Part shown: piece after piece, positions 31,019 through 37,652 of the stretch
How positions within the stretch are numbered: position 1 is the stretch's first letter
How the letters are laid out: every line of letters begins with the position of its first letter
Assembly (NCBI GenBank): GCA_021819525.1
Contig: JAKAQW010000016.1
Span: forward strand, 1-37,652
Direction: 5' to 3'
Source of the DNA: Actinomycetes bacterium
GTDB taxonomy: Bacteria; Actinomycetota; Acidimicrobiia; Acidimicrobiales; UBA8190
DNA: 37,652 nt
Notes under the pieces: model-generated
Seen by the model: the letters and a program-made list of their open reading frames with translations, nothing else
Database searches by the model: none
Told to the model about the DNA's origin: nothing
Translations under genes and position numbers: made by a program

Positions 31019-31117
31019 GTGCAGGCTGAAGTCGACGAGAACCTCGGCGAGGTCGGAGTGCGTGGGAGGGCTCGCGTGGCCTGGACCGAGGCGTTGGAGG
31101 AAAGGAGAGCTACATGA
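31019..31117 (+). CDS. Possible 32-codon small ORF coupled to etfB
   Basis: GTG 31019 opens a short frame (QAEVDENLGEVGVR...) that ends in a TGA overlapping the etfB start (ATGA). A second mini-frame (30976-31029, MDIAEIVELAMEGARAG) overlaps its start. The two could be a leader peptide pair or a decayed small gene. There is no homology that I can name, and chance is a real possibility in GC-rich DNA. Confidence 0.2.
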   Translation: MQAEVDENLGEVGVRGRARVAWTEALEERRAT

Positions 31118-31893
31118 GGATCCTGGTGCTGATGAGGCAGCTGCCCGACCTGGTAGAGGAGCTGGAGATCTCCTCCGAAGGCACTGACATAGATCGTGAG
31201 CTCGTCAAGTTCGTGATGAACGAGTTCGACGACCAGGCGTTGGAGGAAGCACTGCTGCTGAAGGAGTCCTCTGGCGCAGAGGTGGTCGTGGTGGCCCTCG
31301 ACGAGCCGGACGTGGACCAGGCTCTCTACACCGCGATTGCCAAAGGGGCGGACCGGGCCGTAAAGCTGACCGGTGTCTCGAACGAGAGGTGGATGTCTAC
31401 TCACGAGCGGGCGGCGATCCTGGCCCCCTACGTCGAAGAGAGCGCAGCCGACCTCGTTCTTACCGGCGTACAGGCGGCGGACGACCTCGACGGCCAGCTC
31501 GCGGGCGTGCTGGCCGGGCTGCTCGGCCTTCCCCACGCCGCGGTGGTGGTCGGGGTGGAGCTGAAGGACTCGACGGTGCTGGTCACCCAGGAGCTCGGTG
31601 GGGGGCGCTCGGTGGACGAGGAGATCGATCTTCCTGCGGTGCTGGGTCTCCAGGCTGCTCGCCAGGCACCTCGGTACGCCCCGATCAGCAAGATACGTCA
31701 GGTCACGCAGGCAGGTGGTATCGAGGAGGTGGCGGCGCACACCCCTCCAGAGGCCAGCGCCACGGCGATAAGCCTACGCCGGCTCTACGTGCCGGAGAGA
31801 TCGGGCCATGCGGAGATGCTCGAGGGCACCCCGGGAGAGGTGGCGGAGCGCATAGCCGAGATCCTGCGTTCGAGAGGCCTGGTGAAGGGCTGA
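31114..31893 (+). CDS. etfB: Electron transfer flavoprotein beta subunit
   Basis: The AMP-binding half of an ETF heterodimer, 259 residues, normal family length. The Rossmann-like fold starts with ILVLMRQLPDLVEEL and shows VMNEFDDQALEEALLL, VVALDEPDVDQALYTAIAKGADRAVKL and ADLVLTGVQAADDLDGQ, where the DLDGQ loop is a hallmark. PRYAPISKIRQV follows near the dimer arm. AAAGGAGA precedes ATG 31114. Because it lies between lipoyl-synthase genes and a further LbpA pair, it probably carries electrons from the sHdr/LbpA system. It could also serve the acyl-CoA dehydrogenase upstream. Confidence 0.93.
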   Translation: MRILVLMRQLPDLVEELEISSEGTDIDRELVKFVMNEFDDQALEEALLLKESSGAEVVVVALDEPDVDQALYTAIAKGADRAVKLTGVSNERWMSTHERAAILAPYVEESAADLVLTGVQAADDLDGQLAGVLAGLLGLPHAAVVVGVELKDSTVLVTQELGGGRSVDEEIDLPAVLGLQAARQAPRYAPISKIRQVTQAGGIEEVAAHTPPEASATAISLRRLYVPERSGHAEMLEGTPGEVAERIAEILRSRGLVKG

Positions 31894-31939
31894 TGGGAAG
31901 ATCTCGAGGATCTGTGGAGATGCCTGAGAGGAGAGTGCT

Positions 31940-32899
31940 ATGAGCAATGACATCCTGGTGCTGGCCGAGCACGACGGGCAGGCCGTGTCGGACATCACCT
32001 TCGAGCTCTTGGGAGCGGCGCGCCGGCTCGCCTCGGGATCAGGGGGCCAGGTGGCGGTGGCCTTGGTGGGCGGCGCTGGCCTCACGGGCACCTTGGGCGC
32101 TGCTTCGACGGTGTACGTGGTGGACGGCACCTCTGGCGCGATCTACTCGCCAGAGGTTTTCGAGAAGGCCTTCCTGGGGGTGTTGAAGGAGGCCGATCCG
32201 CGCCTTGTGCTGACCGGTACCTCCACCATGGGGATCGATGTCGCAGGCGCGCTCTCGGTGGCTTGGCCGGCGCCCGTGGTCTCCTACGTGGTAGGCCTCG
32301 AGGCAGAGGGGACAGAGCTGGTGGCAACCTCGCAGATCTACGGCGGTAAGCTCATGGCCGAGGTGGCCATAGGTGGACCTCATGCCATTTGTGCCGTGAT
32401 CGCAGGTTCTTTTCCCGCAGACGCAGGGAGGAGCGACGGCACCCCCGAGGTGCGCGAGGTTGCGGTGGCCGGGCTCGACTCGGCGCGGACCACACCTCGT
32501 GGCGTTCACGAGCCGGACACGAGCGGGGTGGATATCGCAGCCGCCGAGGTGCTGGTCTCCGTCGGCCGCGGAATTGGCGGCAAGGAGAACCTCGAGGTGG
32601 TGCAGGAGCTCGCGGACGCTCTCGGGGCACCACTGGCCGCTTCCCGGCCGATCACCGACCAGGGCTGGCTTCCCAAGCCCCAGCAGGTGGGCAAGTCCGG
32701 CAAGAAGGTGAAGCCTCGCGCGTATCTTGCCTTCGGGATCTCCGGTGCGCCCGAGCATCTGGAGGGGATGCGGGATGCCGAGCTGATCATCGCCTGCAAC
32801 ACCGATCCCAATGCGCCGATATTCGATGTGGCTCACTACGGGACGACCGCCGACCTCTTCGACCTTGCTCCCGAGCTGGCGGAGAAGCTCGGAAGTTGA
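31940..32899 (+). CDS. etfA: Electron transfer flavoprotein alpha subunit
   Basis: The FAD-binding half of ETF, 319 residues. Its N-terminal domain resembles EtfB. The C-terminal FAD domain contains VSVGRGIGGKENLEVVQELADALGAPLAASRPITDQGWLP, QVGKSGKKVKPRAYLAFGISGAPEHLEGM and IACNTDPNAPIFDVAHYG, which are all family hallmarks. GAGAGGAGAG stands just before ATG 31940. etfB ends 46 bases earlier, and the membrane partner follows 184 bases later. No [4Fe-4S] insertion typical of bifurcating ETF variants is visible. Confidence 0.94.
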   Translation: MSNDILVLAEHDGQAVSDITFELLGAARRLASGSGGQVAVALVGGAGLTGTLGAASTVYVVDGTSGAIYSPEVFEKAFLGVLKEADPRLVLTGTSTMGIDVAGALSVAWPAPVVSYVVGLEAEGTELVATSQIYGGKLMAEVAIGGPHAICAVIAGSFPADAGRSDGTPEVREVAVAGLDSARTTPRGVHEPDTSGVDIAAAEVLVSVGRGIGGKENLEVVQELADALGAPLAASRPITDQGWLPKPQQVGKSGKKVKPRAYLAFGISGAPEHLEGMRDAELIIACNTDPNAPIFDVAHYGTTADLFDLAPELAEKLGS

Positions 32900-33083
32900 G
32901 CCGACGTGCACCGTCACCGGCCTGGCTGTGCCGGCGCCGCCCTTCGATCAACGTGGGTCCTACGGAGTGCATTCACCCGGTTGGCAGGCCAAGTACCTGC
33001 CCGACAAAACCCACTGCAGTCGACGGGGGGGCCGGCGTAGCCGCACCGCTCGAGGCTGCTGTGATCGCGCGAAAGGAGCGTTG

Positions 33084-35183
33084 GTGGTCTTGCGCATAGC
33101 TATCGGGGGGGCCGTGGTCCTCATCGGCTTGGCCCTGGGTGGCGCGCGGCTGTGGTGGCTCGCGCGCCTCATCCGATCAGGCAGCCCGGCACCTGGGAGG
33201 ACCAAAGGAGCGCTGCGTCGCAGTTGGGCAGAGCTTGCAGAGGTGCTGGGCCAGAGAAAGCTGTTGCGCCGCCGCCAGTCGGGGATCCCCCATGCCCTTA
33301 CGTTTTGGGGGTTCATAATTCTGTTGTTCACGGTCATCGAAGCTTTCGGTGACGTGTTCTCCTCGAAGCGGTTTGCCATTCCCGGCATAGGGCACTCACC
33401 AGTGCTCGGGTTTCTCGAGGACCTGTTCGCCGTGGTCGTGCTTCTCGCGGTCATCAGCTTCGTGGTGATCAGGCTGGTCGACTCCCCGGCGCGGCGGGAG
33501 AGGCGCTCCAGGTTCTACGGATCGCATACCGGCGCAGCATGGGTCACGTTGACGCTGATCGCGCTGGTCATGATCACGCTGCTCGGCTACAGGGCGGCAC
33601 AGACCAATACGGGAGACTTCCCGTACGGTTCGTGGGCCTTCGCGTCGCATGCGATCGGGGGCTGGCTCGCGCCACTCGGAAGAGGCACGAACAGTGTCAT
33701 AGAGACGACACTGTTGCTGTGCAATGTGGCGGTCATCATGGGCTTCCTCGTGTTCGTCACCTACTCCAAGCACCTTCACATCTTCCTGGCGCCCATGAAT
33801 GTGGGGCTGTCGCGCCGCCCACGTGCTCTTGGCGCGCTGGAGGTGACCGATGGGGGATCCGGTGCCCGGACGATCGAGCAGCTGAGCTGGAAGCACCTGC
33901 TCGACTTCGCGACCTGCACCGAGTGCGGGCGCTGCCAGGCTGCGTGCCCGGCGTGGAACACGAACAAGCCCCTCTCACCCAAGCTGCTGGTCATGGGATT
34001 GCGCGACCACCTCTTCACCTCTGCGCCCCGGCTCTTGGCAGCCGGCCACGGTGCGTCTCGTGGCAGCGCTCTCACCTCCAGCAATGGAGCCTCGAGTGCC
34101 GAGGGGAAGGTCGTGGGCCAGTCCCGTGGGAGCTCGGACGCACCGGCTGCGCCGGCGCTGGTCCCAGACGTGATCTCGCCGGACGTGATCTGGGCCTGCA
34201 CGACCTGTGGTGCATGTGTGGAGCAGTGCCCGGTGGACATAGAGCACGTCGACACGATCGTCGACATACGGCGCGGGCTCGTGAACGACGGCAAGATGGA
34301 AGCCAGCGTCCAACAGGTGCTCGAGAACATCGCCCAGCAGGGGAACTCGTTCGGCAAGTCCGGGCGCATGCGCGCTCGCTGGGTTCGTGAGCTAGGGTTC
34401 CCCGTGAAAGATGCTCGCAAGGAACCAGTGCGGTACCTATGGTTCGTAGGCGATTTCGCGTCTTTCGACGAGAGGATCCTAGAGCTCTCCCGGACTCTCG
34501 CGCACGTCCTGCACGATGCGGACGTGGACTTCGGTCTCTTGTACGAGGGCGAGCGAAACGCCGGAAATGACGTTCGCCGTATCGGCGAAGAGGGCCTCTT
34601 CGAGATGCTCGTCGAGCACAACATGAGCACGCTGAACGGGGCTCAGTTCGAGTCGATCTTCACCACCGATCCGCACTCGCTCAACACCTTGCGCAACGAG
34701 TACCCCGCCTATGGCCTGGACAAGCCGGTGCTCCACTACAGCCAGCTCCTCCAGGAGCTGCTCGAGTCGACGGCGATCACCGTAAAGCCACTGGGCACCC
34801 GGGTGACGTACCACGACCCGTGCTATCTTGCCAGGCACAACCGCATCACCGAGGCGCCGCGCAAGGTCCTGCACGCTCTCGGCTGCGAGCTCGTAGAGAT
34901 GCCGCGCCACGGGCTCAACACGTTCTGCTGCGGAGCAGGTGGTGGCCGTATCTGGATGTCGGACGATCCTGCCCTCGGAGAGCGGCCGAGCGAGAACCGC
35001 ATCAGGGAGGCAGTTGCCCTGGGGGTCGACACGTTCGTGGTGGCGTGCCCGAAGGACTTCGCCATGTACAGCGACGCGGTGAAGACGACCGGTCACGAGC
35101 CTGACCTGAGAGTCGTCGACCTGGTGGAGCTGGTGGCCACGGCGCTCGAGACGGCCACGCTGGCAGCGGTCAGCGGTTCCTGA
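33084..35183 (+). CDS. Membrane ETF:quinone oxidoreductase-like protein (EtfD/Emo type) with degenerate first CCG module
   Basis: A 699-residue membrane protein that should pass electrons from EtfAB to menaquinone. The N-terminal third is a heme-b/NarI-like block of hydrophobic helices (about 3-22, 75-95, 110-132, 150-170, 205-232). Two ferredoxin sites follow: CTECGRCQAACP (near 278) and CTTCGACVEQCP (near 372). The C-terminal part is HdrB-like. Its second CCG module is complete (HDPCYLARHN, FCCGAGGG, VACPKDF). The first has lost both cysteines: FVGDFASFDER where relatives have a Cys-Ala-Gly, and GERNAGND where relatives have GETC. GTG 33084 follows AAAGGAG; TTG 33081 is possible. Relatives include the mycobacterial EtfD, known to serve fatty acid oxidation. 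A Ser/Gly-rich linker separates the ferredoxin sites. Confidence 0.88.
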   Translation: MVLRIAIGGAVVLIGLALGGARLWWLARLIRSGSPAPGRTKGALRRSWAELAEVLGQRKLLRRRQSGIPHALTFWGFIILLFTVIEAFGDVFSSKRFAIPGIGHSPVLGFLEDLFAVVVLLAVISFVVIRLVDSPARRERRSRFYGSHTGAAWVTLTLIALVMITLLGYRAAQTNTGDFPYGSWAFASHAIGGWLAPLGRGTNSVIETTLLLCNVAVIMGFLVFVTYSKHLHIFLAPMNVGLSRRPRALGALEVTDGGSGARTIEQLSWKHLLDFATCTECGRCQAACPAWNTNKPLSPKLLVMGLRDHLFTSAPRLLAAGHGASRGSALTSSNGASSAEGKVVGQSRGSSDAPAAPALVPDVISPDVIWACTTCGACVEQCPVDIEHVDTIVDIRRGLVNDGKMEASVQQVLENIAQQGNSFGKSGRMRARWVRELGFPVKDARKEPVRYLWFVGDFASFDERILELSRTLAHVLHDADVDFGLLYEGERNAGNDVRRIGEEGLFEMLVEHNMSTLNGAQFESIFTTDPHSLNTLRNEYPAYGLDKPVLHYSQLLQELLESTAITVKPLGTRVTYHDPCYLARHNRITEAPRKVLHALGCELVEMPRHGLNTFCCGAGGGRIWMSDDPALGERPSENRIREAVALGVDTFVVACPKDFAMYSDAVKTTGHEPDLRVVDLVELVATALETATLAAVSGS

Positions 35184-35184
35184 G

Positions 35185-35340
35185 ATGCCCAAGACGGTAC
35201 CTGCCGTCATCGGTGGCCACGTGTCGACGTCTCCAGTCGGCTCGGGAGCACCCGGCGCCGGCGCTCGGCCAGTACCGGTGGTGCCCGCGGCCGTCGCGAT
35301 GGCCCGGGCCGTGTCGGTGCAGCGGCAGGGTCACCGATGA
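35185..35340 (+). CDS. Possible 51-residue small protein
   Basis: ATG 35185 opens directly after the preceding stop and runs to TGA 35338-35340. The translation is Val/Ala/Pro/Gly-rich (VIGGHVSTSPVGSG..., VVPAAVAMARAV) and resembles no family I know. There is no clear ribosome-binding site beyond the end of the upstream gene. It is included because coupling is plausible, but it may be a chance frame in GC-rich DNA. Confidence 0.2.
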   Translation: MPKTVPAVIGGHVSTSPVGSGAPGAGARPVPVVPAAVAMARAVSVQRQGHR

Positions 35341-35398
35341 GGAGGAGCCGGGGGGCCACCGATGAGGGCGGGCTCAGCGGTGGGGTAGGGGGTCTGCG

Positions 35399-35671
35399 AT
35401 GAACTGTCCTTGGTGCACGTGGACGTCGCCGCCGCGGGCCTTGCACGCCCACCTGGCCGATGTGCATCCCGAAGGCGTCCAATTCGAAGAGGCCGACCGC
35501 TCGCGGTCGTATGTCGTGGTGTGCCCGCTGTGCGGGGCCAGCCATGTCCAGCCCATCAAGCCTCGATCCCGGGATCCGGACTTCCTCGCTGAGTACGAGC
35601 GGGAGATCCGTCTCGTCGGGTTCGACATGCTGGTCAACCACTTGCTCGCCGAGCACGACGGCGCCCCGTGA
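35399..35671 (+). CDS. Small double zinc-finger-like protein
   Basis: A 90-residue protein with two metal-binding-looking sites. The first is CPWC with a later HxH.. and H (C3, C6, H15, H17, H22) in a C2H2-finger-like spacing. The second is CPLCGASH, with a distant HLLAEHD histidine pair near the C-terminus. Between the two the chain is rich in charged residues. ATG 35399 has only a weak G-rich site in front. It lies between the ETF:quinone protein and two LbpA genes. No function is known to me; a metal- or thiol-responsive accessory factor for the sulfur complex is possible, but so is a nucleic-acid-binding role. Confidence 0.65.
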   Translation: MNCPWCTWTSPPRALHAHLADVHPEGVQFEEADRSRSYVVVCPLCGASHVQPIKPRSRDPDFLAEYEREIRLVGFDMLVNHLLAEHDGAP

Positions 35672-35750
35672 GCGCTCTGCGCGCTGGAGCGCCTGGCCCG
35701 AGACGTGGCGGGTGGGCTTGCGAAGAGACCAATACCCAGGAGGTGTCCCG

Positions 35751-36191
35751 GTGGCGACCGTCAACAATTGCAACTTGCCCGATGATCTGTACTACCTGGT
35801 GGAGAAGCACGTGTGGGCCCGGCGTGAAGGTGACGACACGGTGGTGGTGGGGTTGACCGATGTCGCGCAGAACATGGCGAAGACCATCATCTCGGTAGGC
35901 TTGAAAGACGTCGGTCGGACGGTGAAGAAGGCCCGCAGCTTGGCCACGGTGGAGAGCGGCAAGTGGGTAGGGCCGGTGCCGAGCCCGTTCGACGGTGAGA
36001 TCGTGGAGGTGAACCAGGTCCTGGCCGCCGCCCCGAGCACGATCAACCAGGATCCCTACGGAGCGGGCTGGATCGCGAAGATCCGCTTCGCCGATTGGGA
36101 TGCCGGCGCAGCCGACCTGGTGACCGGAGCCGAGGGGATCGAGGCGTACCGCCGCTTCCTGGAGGCCGAAGGTATCGTCTGCGAGGCGTGA
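35751..36191 (+). CDS. lbpA: GcvH-like lipoate-binding protein LbpA
   Basis: A typical sHdr LbpA, 146 residues, probably the main carrier of sulfur-loaded lipoyl groups. The lipoyl lysine is K71 in VESGKWVGPVPSPFDG. Other hallmarks are LYYLVEKHVWARREGDDTVVVGLTDVAQ at the N-terminus and NQDPYGAGWIAKI near residue 107. It ends EGIVCEA, with a single cysteine four residues from the end that lies close to the complex in relatives. GTG 35751 follows AGGAGGT with a six-base spacer. A second, similar gene begins at its stop codon. Confidence 0.93.
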   Translation: MATVNNCNLPDDLYYLVEKHVWARREGDDTVVVGLTDVAQNMAKTIISVGLKDVGRTVKKARSLATVESGKWVGPVPSPFDGEIVEVNQVLAAAPSTINQDPYGAGWIAKIRFADWDAGAADLVTGAEGIEAYRRFLEAEGIVCEA

Positions 36192-36664
36192 TGGGTGGCC
36201 CTCAGGAGATCTGGAGCGGCTGCGTCATCCCCGGAGATCTCCTCTACGACTTGGAAGCCGACGTATGGGTGCGCCTGGAGGACGCCGACGGCGGCCCCGA
36301 GGCAGTAGTGGGCATGACCGACGTCGCGCAGACCCGGGGGGGTCGGCTGGTCCAGGTGGGCTGGAAGAGACCGGGCAGCCGGGTCGTTCGCGGCCGGCCA
36401 CTGGCAGTCGTCGAGAGCGCGAAGTGGGTCGGGCCCATGCGAAGTCCCCTCAGTGGTGTGGTGCTCGAGAGCAACGAGCGAGCGTTCGAGCTCGACATCG
36501 CGGTGGCGAACAGGGATCCCTACGACCGCGGGTGGTTCTACCGAGTGCGCCCGACCCGGCTTGCCGAGGAGCTGTCACAGCTGGCCGGTGCCGATCGTGC
36601 CTACGAGCACTACCGCCATGTGATCGACGCCGAGGGGATCACCTGTATCCGATGCGCGGAGTGA
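36191..36664 (+). CDS. lbpA: Second LbpA-type lipoate-binding protein
   Basis: A 157-residue paralogue of the preceding gene, coupled by TGATG. The lipoyl lysine is K78 in VESAKWVGPMRSPLSG. It shares YDLEADVWVRLED, VVGMTDVAQTRGGRLVQVGWK, NRDPYDRGWFYRVRP and the ending DAEGITCIRC. It differs in two added cysteines (GCVIPG near residue 11, and CIRC at the end) and a longer N-terminus. The tandem pair suggests duplication followed by division of labour, such as one partner for each HdrB-type subunit. Confidence 0.9.
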   Translation: MGGPQEIWSGCVIPGDLLYDLEADVWVRLEDADGGPEAVVGMTDVAQTRGGRLVQVGWKRPGSRVVRGRPLAVVESAKWVGPMRSPLSGVVLESNERAFELDIAVANRDPYDRGWFYRVRPTRLAEELSQLAGADRAYEHYRHVIDAEGITCIRCAE

Positions 36665-36761
36665 CAGATCCGGCCCAGTGGCACGACGTTGGAGAAATGA
36701 CCCGCCGGTGGGACGAGTACGACGTCTCGGGGACCGGGCAGCGGACCGCATGGTGGCTGCC

Positions 36762-36789
36762 CTGTCAATCCGCCCACGCATATGATAAT
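36762..36789 (+). promoter_or_regulatory. Candidate promoter of dsrE2
   Basis: CTGTCA (36762-36767) and GATAAT (36784-36789) lie 16 bases apart, inside the sequence TATGATAATG, which is strikingly AT-rich for this window. TATGAT (36781-36786) is an overlapping alternative -10. Transcription would start about 75 bases before the dsrE2 ATG, so this gene may have its own regulation. Confidence 0.4.
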
Positions 36790-36873
36790 GTAAGTATGGA
36801 CAGTTGTCTGGTGGCACTGTGCGATGGCGCCGAGCCTCTAACCAGTGTCGGGTGGGCAAAGAGGGGAGGACGA

Positions 36874-37398
36874 ATGACCACAGAGGTCGGTAGTTCTGTG
36901 TCGCCCGGGGGGGGCGCGAAGGCACAGAAGCGGATGTCCATGGTCTGCTGGAGCTCGGATCTGGACCGGGTATGGCCCCAGTTGATCCTGGCCACCACGG
37001 CTGCTGCGTCAGGGCTCGAGGTGAACCTGTTCTTCACCTTCTGGGGCCTCCGGGTGCTCCAGCGGAACGACAAGCGGGTCACGGGCACCAATTGGAAGCA
37101 GATGGGCGAGTCGATCATGGACCGCGGCGGCACCGATCACCTGAAGCTCTCCAAGCTGCACATGGGAGGAGCCGGCACCGCCATGATCAGGAGCCTCGCC
37201 AACGAGTACAAGGTGGCCAGCCCCACCGAGCTGATCGAGATGGCGAAGGATCTCGGTGTCAAGTTCTATCCGTGCCAGATGACCATGGAGCTCTACGGGC
37301 TTTCCAAGGACGACTTCATCGACGGCCTCGAAGCGCCGCTCGGAGCCGCTAGCTTCATCGAGATGGCCTGCGAGTCCGACATCACCATGTTCATCTGA
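36874..37398 (+). CDS. dsrE2: DsrE2-type sulfurtransferase
   Basis: A DsrE-family protein (174 residues) of the DsrE2 group, likely involved in bringing persulfide sulfur to TusA or DsrE3. It has MSMVCWSSDLDRVWPQLILATTAAASGLEVNLFFTFWGL near the start, the cysteine C134 in VKFYPCQMTMELYGLSKDDFIDG, and the ending FIEMACESDITMFI, all characteristic of the group. A further cysteine, C25, sits in the first strand. ATG 36874 follows GAGGGGAGGA; an upstream in-frame ATG near 36796 would add 26 residues without homology. Its own promoter-like site is upstream and a hairpin follows. Confidence 0.88.
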   Translation: MTTEVGSSVSPGGGAKAQKRMSMVCWSSDLDRVWPQLILATTAAASGLEVNLFFTFWGLRVLQRNDKRVTGTNWKQMGESIMDRGGTDHLKLSKLHMGGAGTAMIRSLANEYKVASPTELIEMAKDLGVKFYPCQMTMELYGLSKDDFIDGLEAPLGAASFIEMACESDITMFI

Positions 37399-37400
37399 GC

Positions 37401-37428
37401 TGCTGCATGCCACGGCGGCGTGCCAGCA
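37401..37428 (+). terminator. Hairpin after dsrE2
   Basis: TGCTG pairs with CAGCA, and the inner GC(C)ACG pairs with CGTGC around a GCGG loop, starting two bases after the dsrE2 stop. No T-tract follows, as is common in GC-rich actinobacteria, so it may be a terminator or an mRNA-stabilising stem. Confidence 0.4.
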
Positions 37429-37479
37429 CATCGGCCCGGCGGTACGGTGGTGCCCTGCGGGGAGCCCGAGGCTGGTGAG

Positions 37480-37652
37480 GTGAGCGAACCCGGATCGCTG
37501 ATCGTCTACGGCGGGCACGACGCGGTGGTGAGCCGCACGCTGTACCGGGTGGCGGCGGAGCACGGCCTGACGGTGGCAGACGCGCCGGACGATCTCTCTT
37601 CGGGCCGTGCGGTCGTGGTGGTCGTCGTCGACGTGGACAGCGACGACGACCT
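37480..37652 (+). CDS. Unidentified gene, 3' end outside window
   Basis: The first 57 codons of an unrecognised protein. It reads SLIVYGGHDAVVSRTLYRVAAEHGLTVADAPDDL and then VVVVVVDVDSDDD, a beta-alpha-beta pattern that could belong to a receiver-like or small Rossmann domain. GTG 37480 has a GGTGAG in front; GTG 37447 and 37450 are in-frame alternatives. Too little is visible for a family assignment. Confidence 0.45.
   Translation, partial: MSEPGSLIVYGGHDAVVSRTLYRVAAEHGLTVADAPDDLSSGRAVVVVVVDVDSDDD

Noticed and set aside
36796-36873. Upstream in-frame start for dsrE2
   Set aside because: The added 26 residues match nothing in the family, and ATG 36874 has a strong GAGGGGAGGA in front.

Overview
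The window is a GC-rich stretch, probably from an actinobacterium. I favour an acidophilic or thermotolerant Acidimicrobiia-like lineage, but this is inferred from codon use, frequent GTG starts and gene content, not from a marker gene. Almost all genes lie on the + strand in tightly overlapping (ATGA, GTGA or TGATG) operons. The only convincing minus-strand gene is an ArsR-type regulator. No rRNA, tRNA, CRISPR array or insertion sequence was seen.

Region 1 (150-6367) is a leucine/isovalerate-type catabolic operon: the carboxyltransferase and biotin subunits of a methylcrotonyl-CoA carboxylase-like enzyme, HMG-CoA lyase and an acyl-CoA dehydrogenase. Region 2 (6368-6792) is non-coding, with a duplicated hairpin element, a 9-nt microsatellite and a plausible promoter. 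Region 3 (6793-11404) encodes three envelope proteins of unknown function: a large anchored protein with three copies of a four-cysteine domain, a lipoprotein with one copy of the same domain, and an internally duplicated four-helix membrane protein.

Region 4 (11405-19219) is the sulfite-to-sulfate module. It starts with a repeat-ridden area holding a collapsed remnant of sat (ATP sulfurylase). Then come aprB, aprA, qmoA, qmoB and, in place of membrane-bound qmoC, a soluble HdrC-HdrB fusion. Region 5 (19220-20057) holds a decayed fragment of the region 3 domain, the arsR gene and a divergent promoter/operator region.

Region 6 (20058-37398) is a sulfur-oxidising heterodisulfide reductase-like (sHdr) locus: tusA, dsrE3, hdrC1, hdrB1, hdrA, hyp, a fused hdrC2-hdrB2 (HdrB3-like) gene, two lipoate ligase-family genes, two radical-SAM LipS-type lipoyl synthases, three lipoate-binding proteins (LbpA), etfB, etfA, a membrane ETF:quinone oxidoreductase-like protein, a small zinc-finger protein and dsrE2. 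The last bases (37480-37652) start an unidentified gene cut by the window edge.

Taken together, the genes suggest oxidation of sulfane sulfur: TusA and DsrE proteins carry the sulfur, sHdr with lipoylated LbpA oxidises it to sulfite, and AprBA-Qmo oxidises sulfite to APS. Electrons would go to quinone through EtfAB and the membrane protein, and through Qmo. The last step, APS to sulfate, has only a wrecked gene here and must be done from elsewhere. The most unusual points are the dead sat, the paired HdrCB paralogues with different cysteine loss, the loss of cluster cysteines in the ETF:quinone oxidoreductase-like protein, and the undescribed repeat-domain envelope family with a decayed copy inside the sulfur region.
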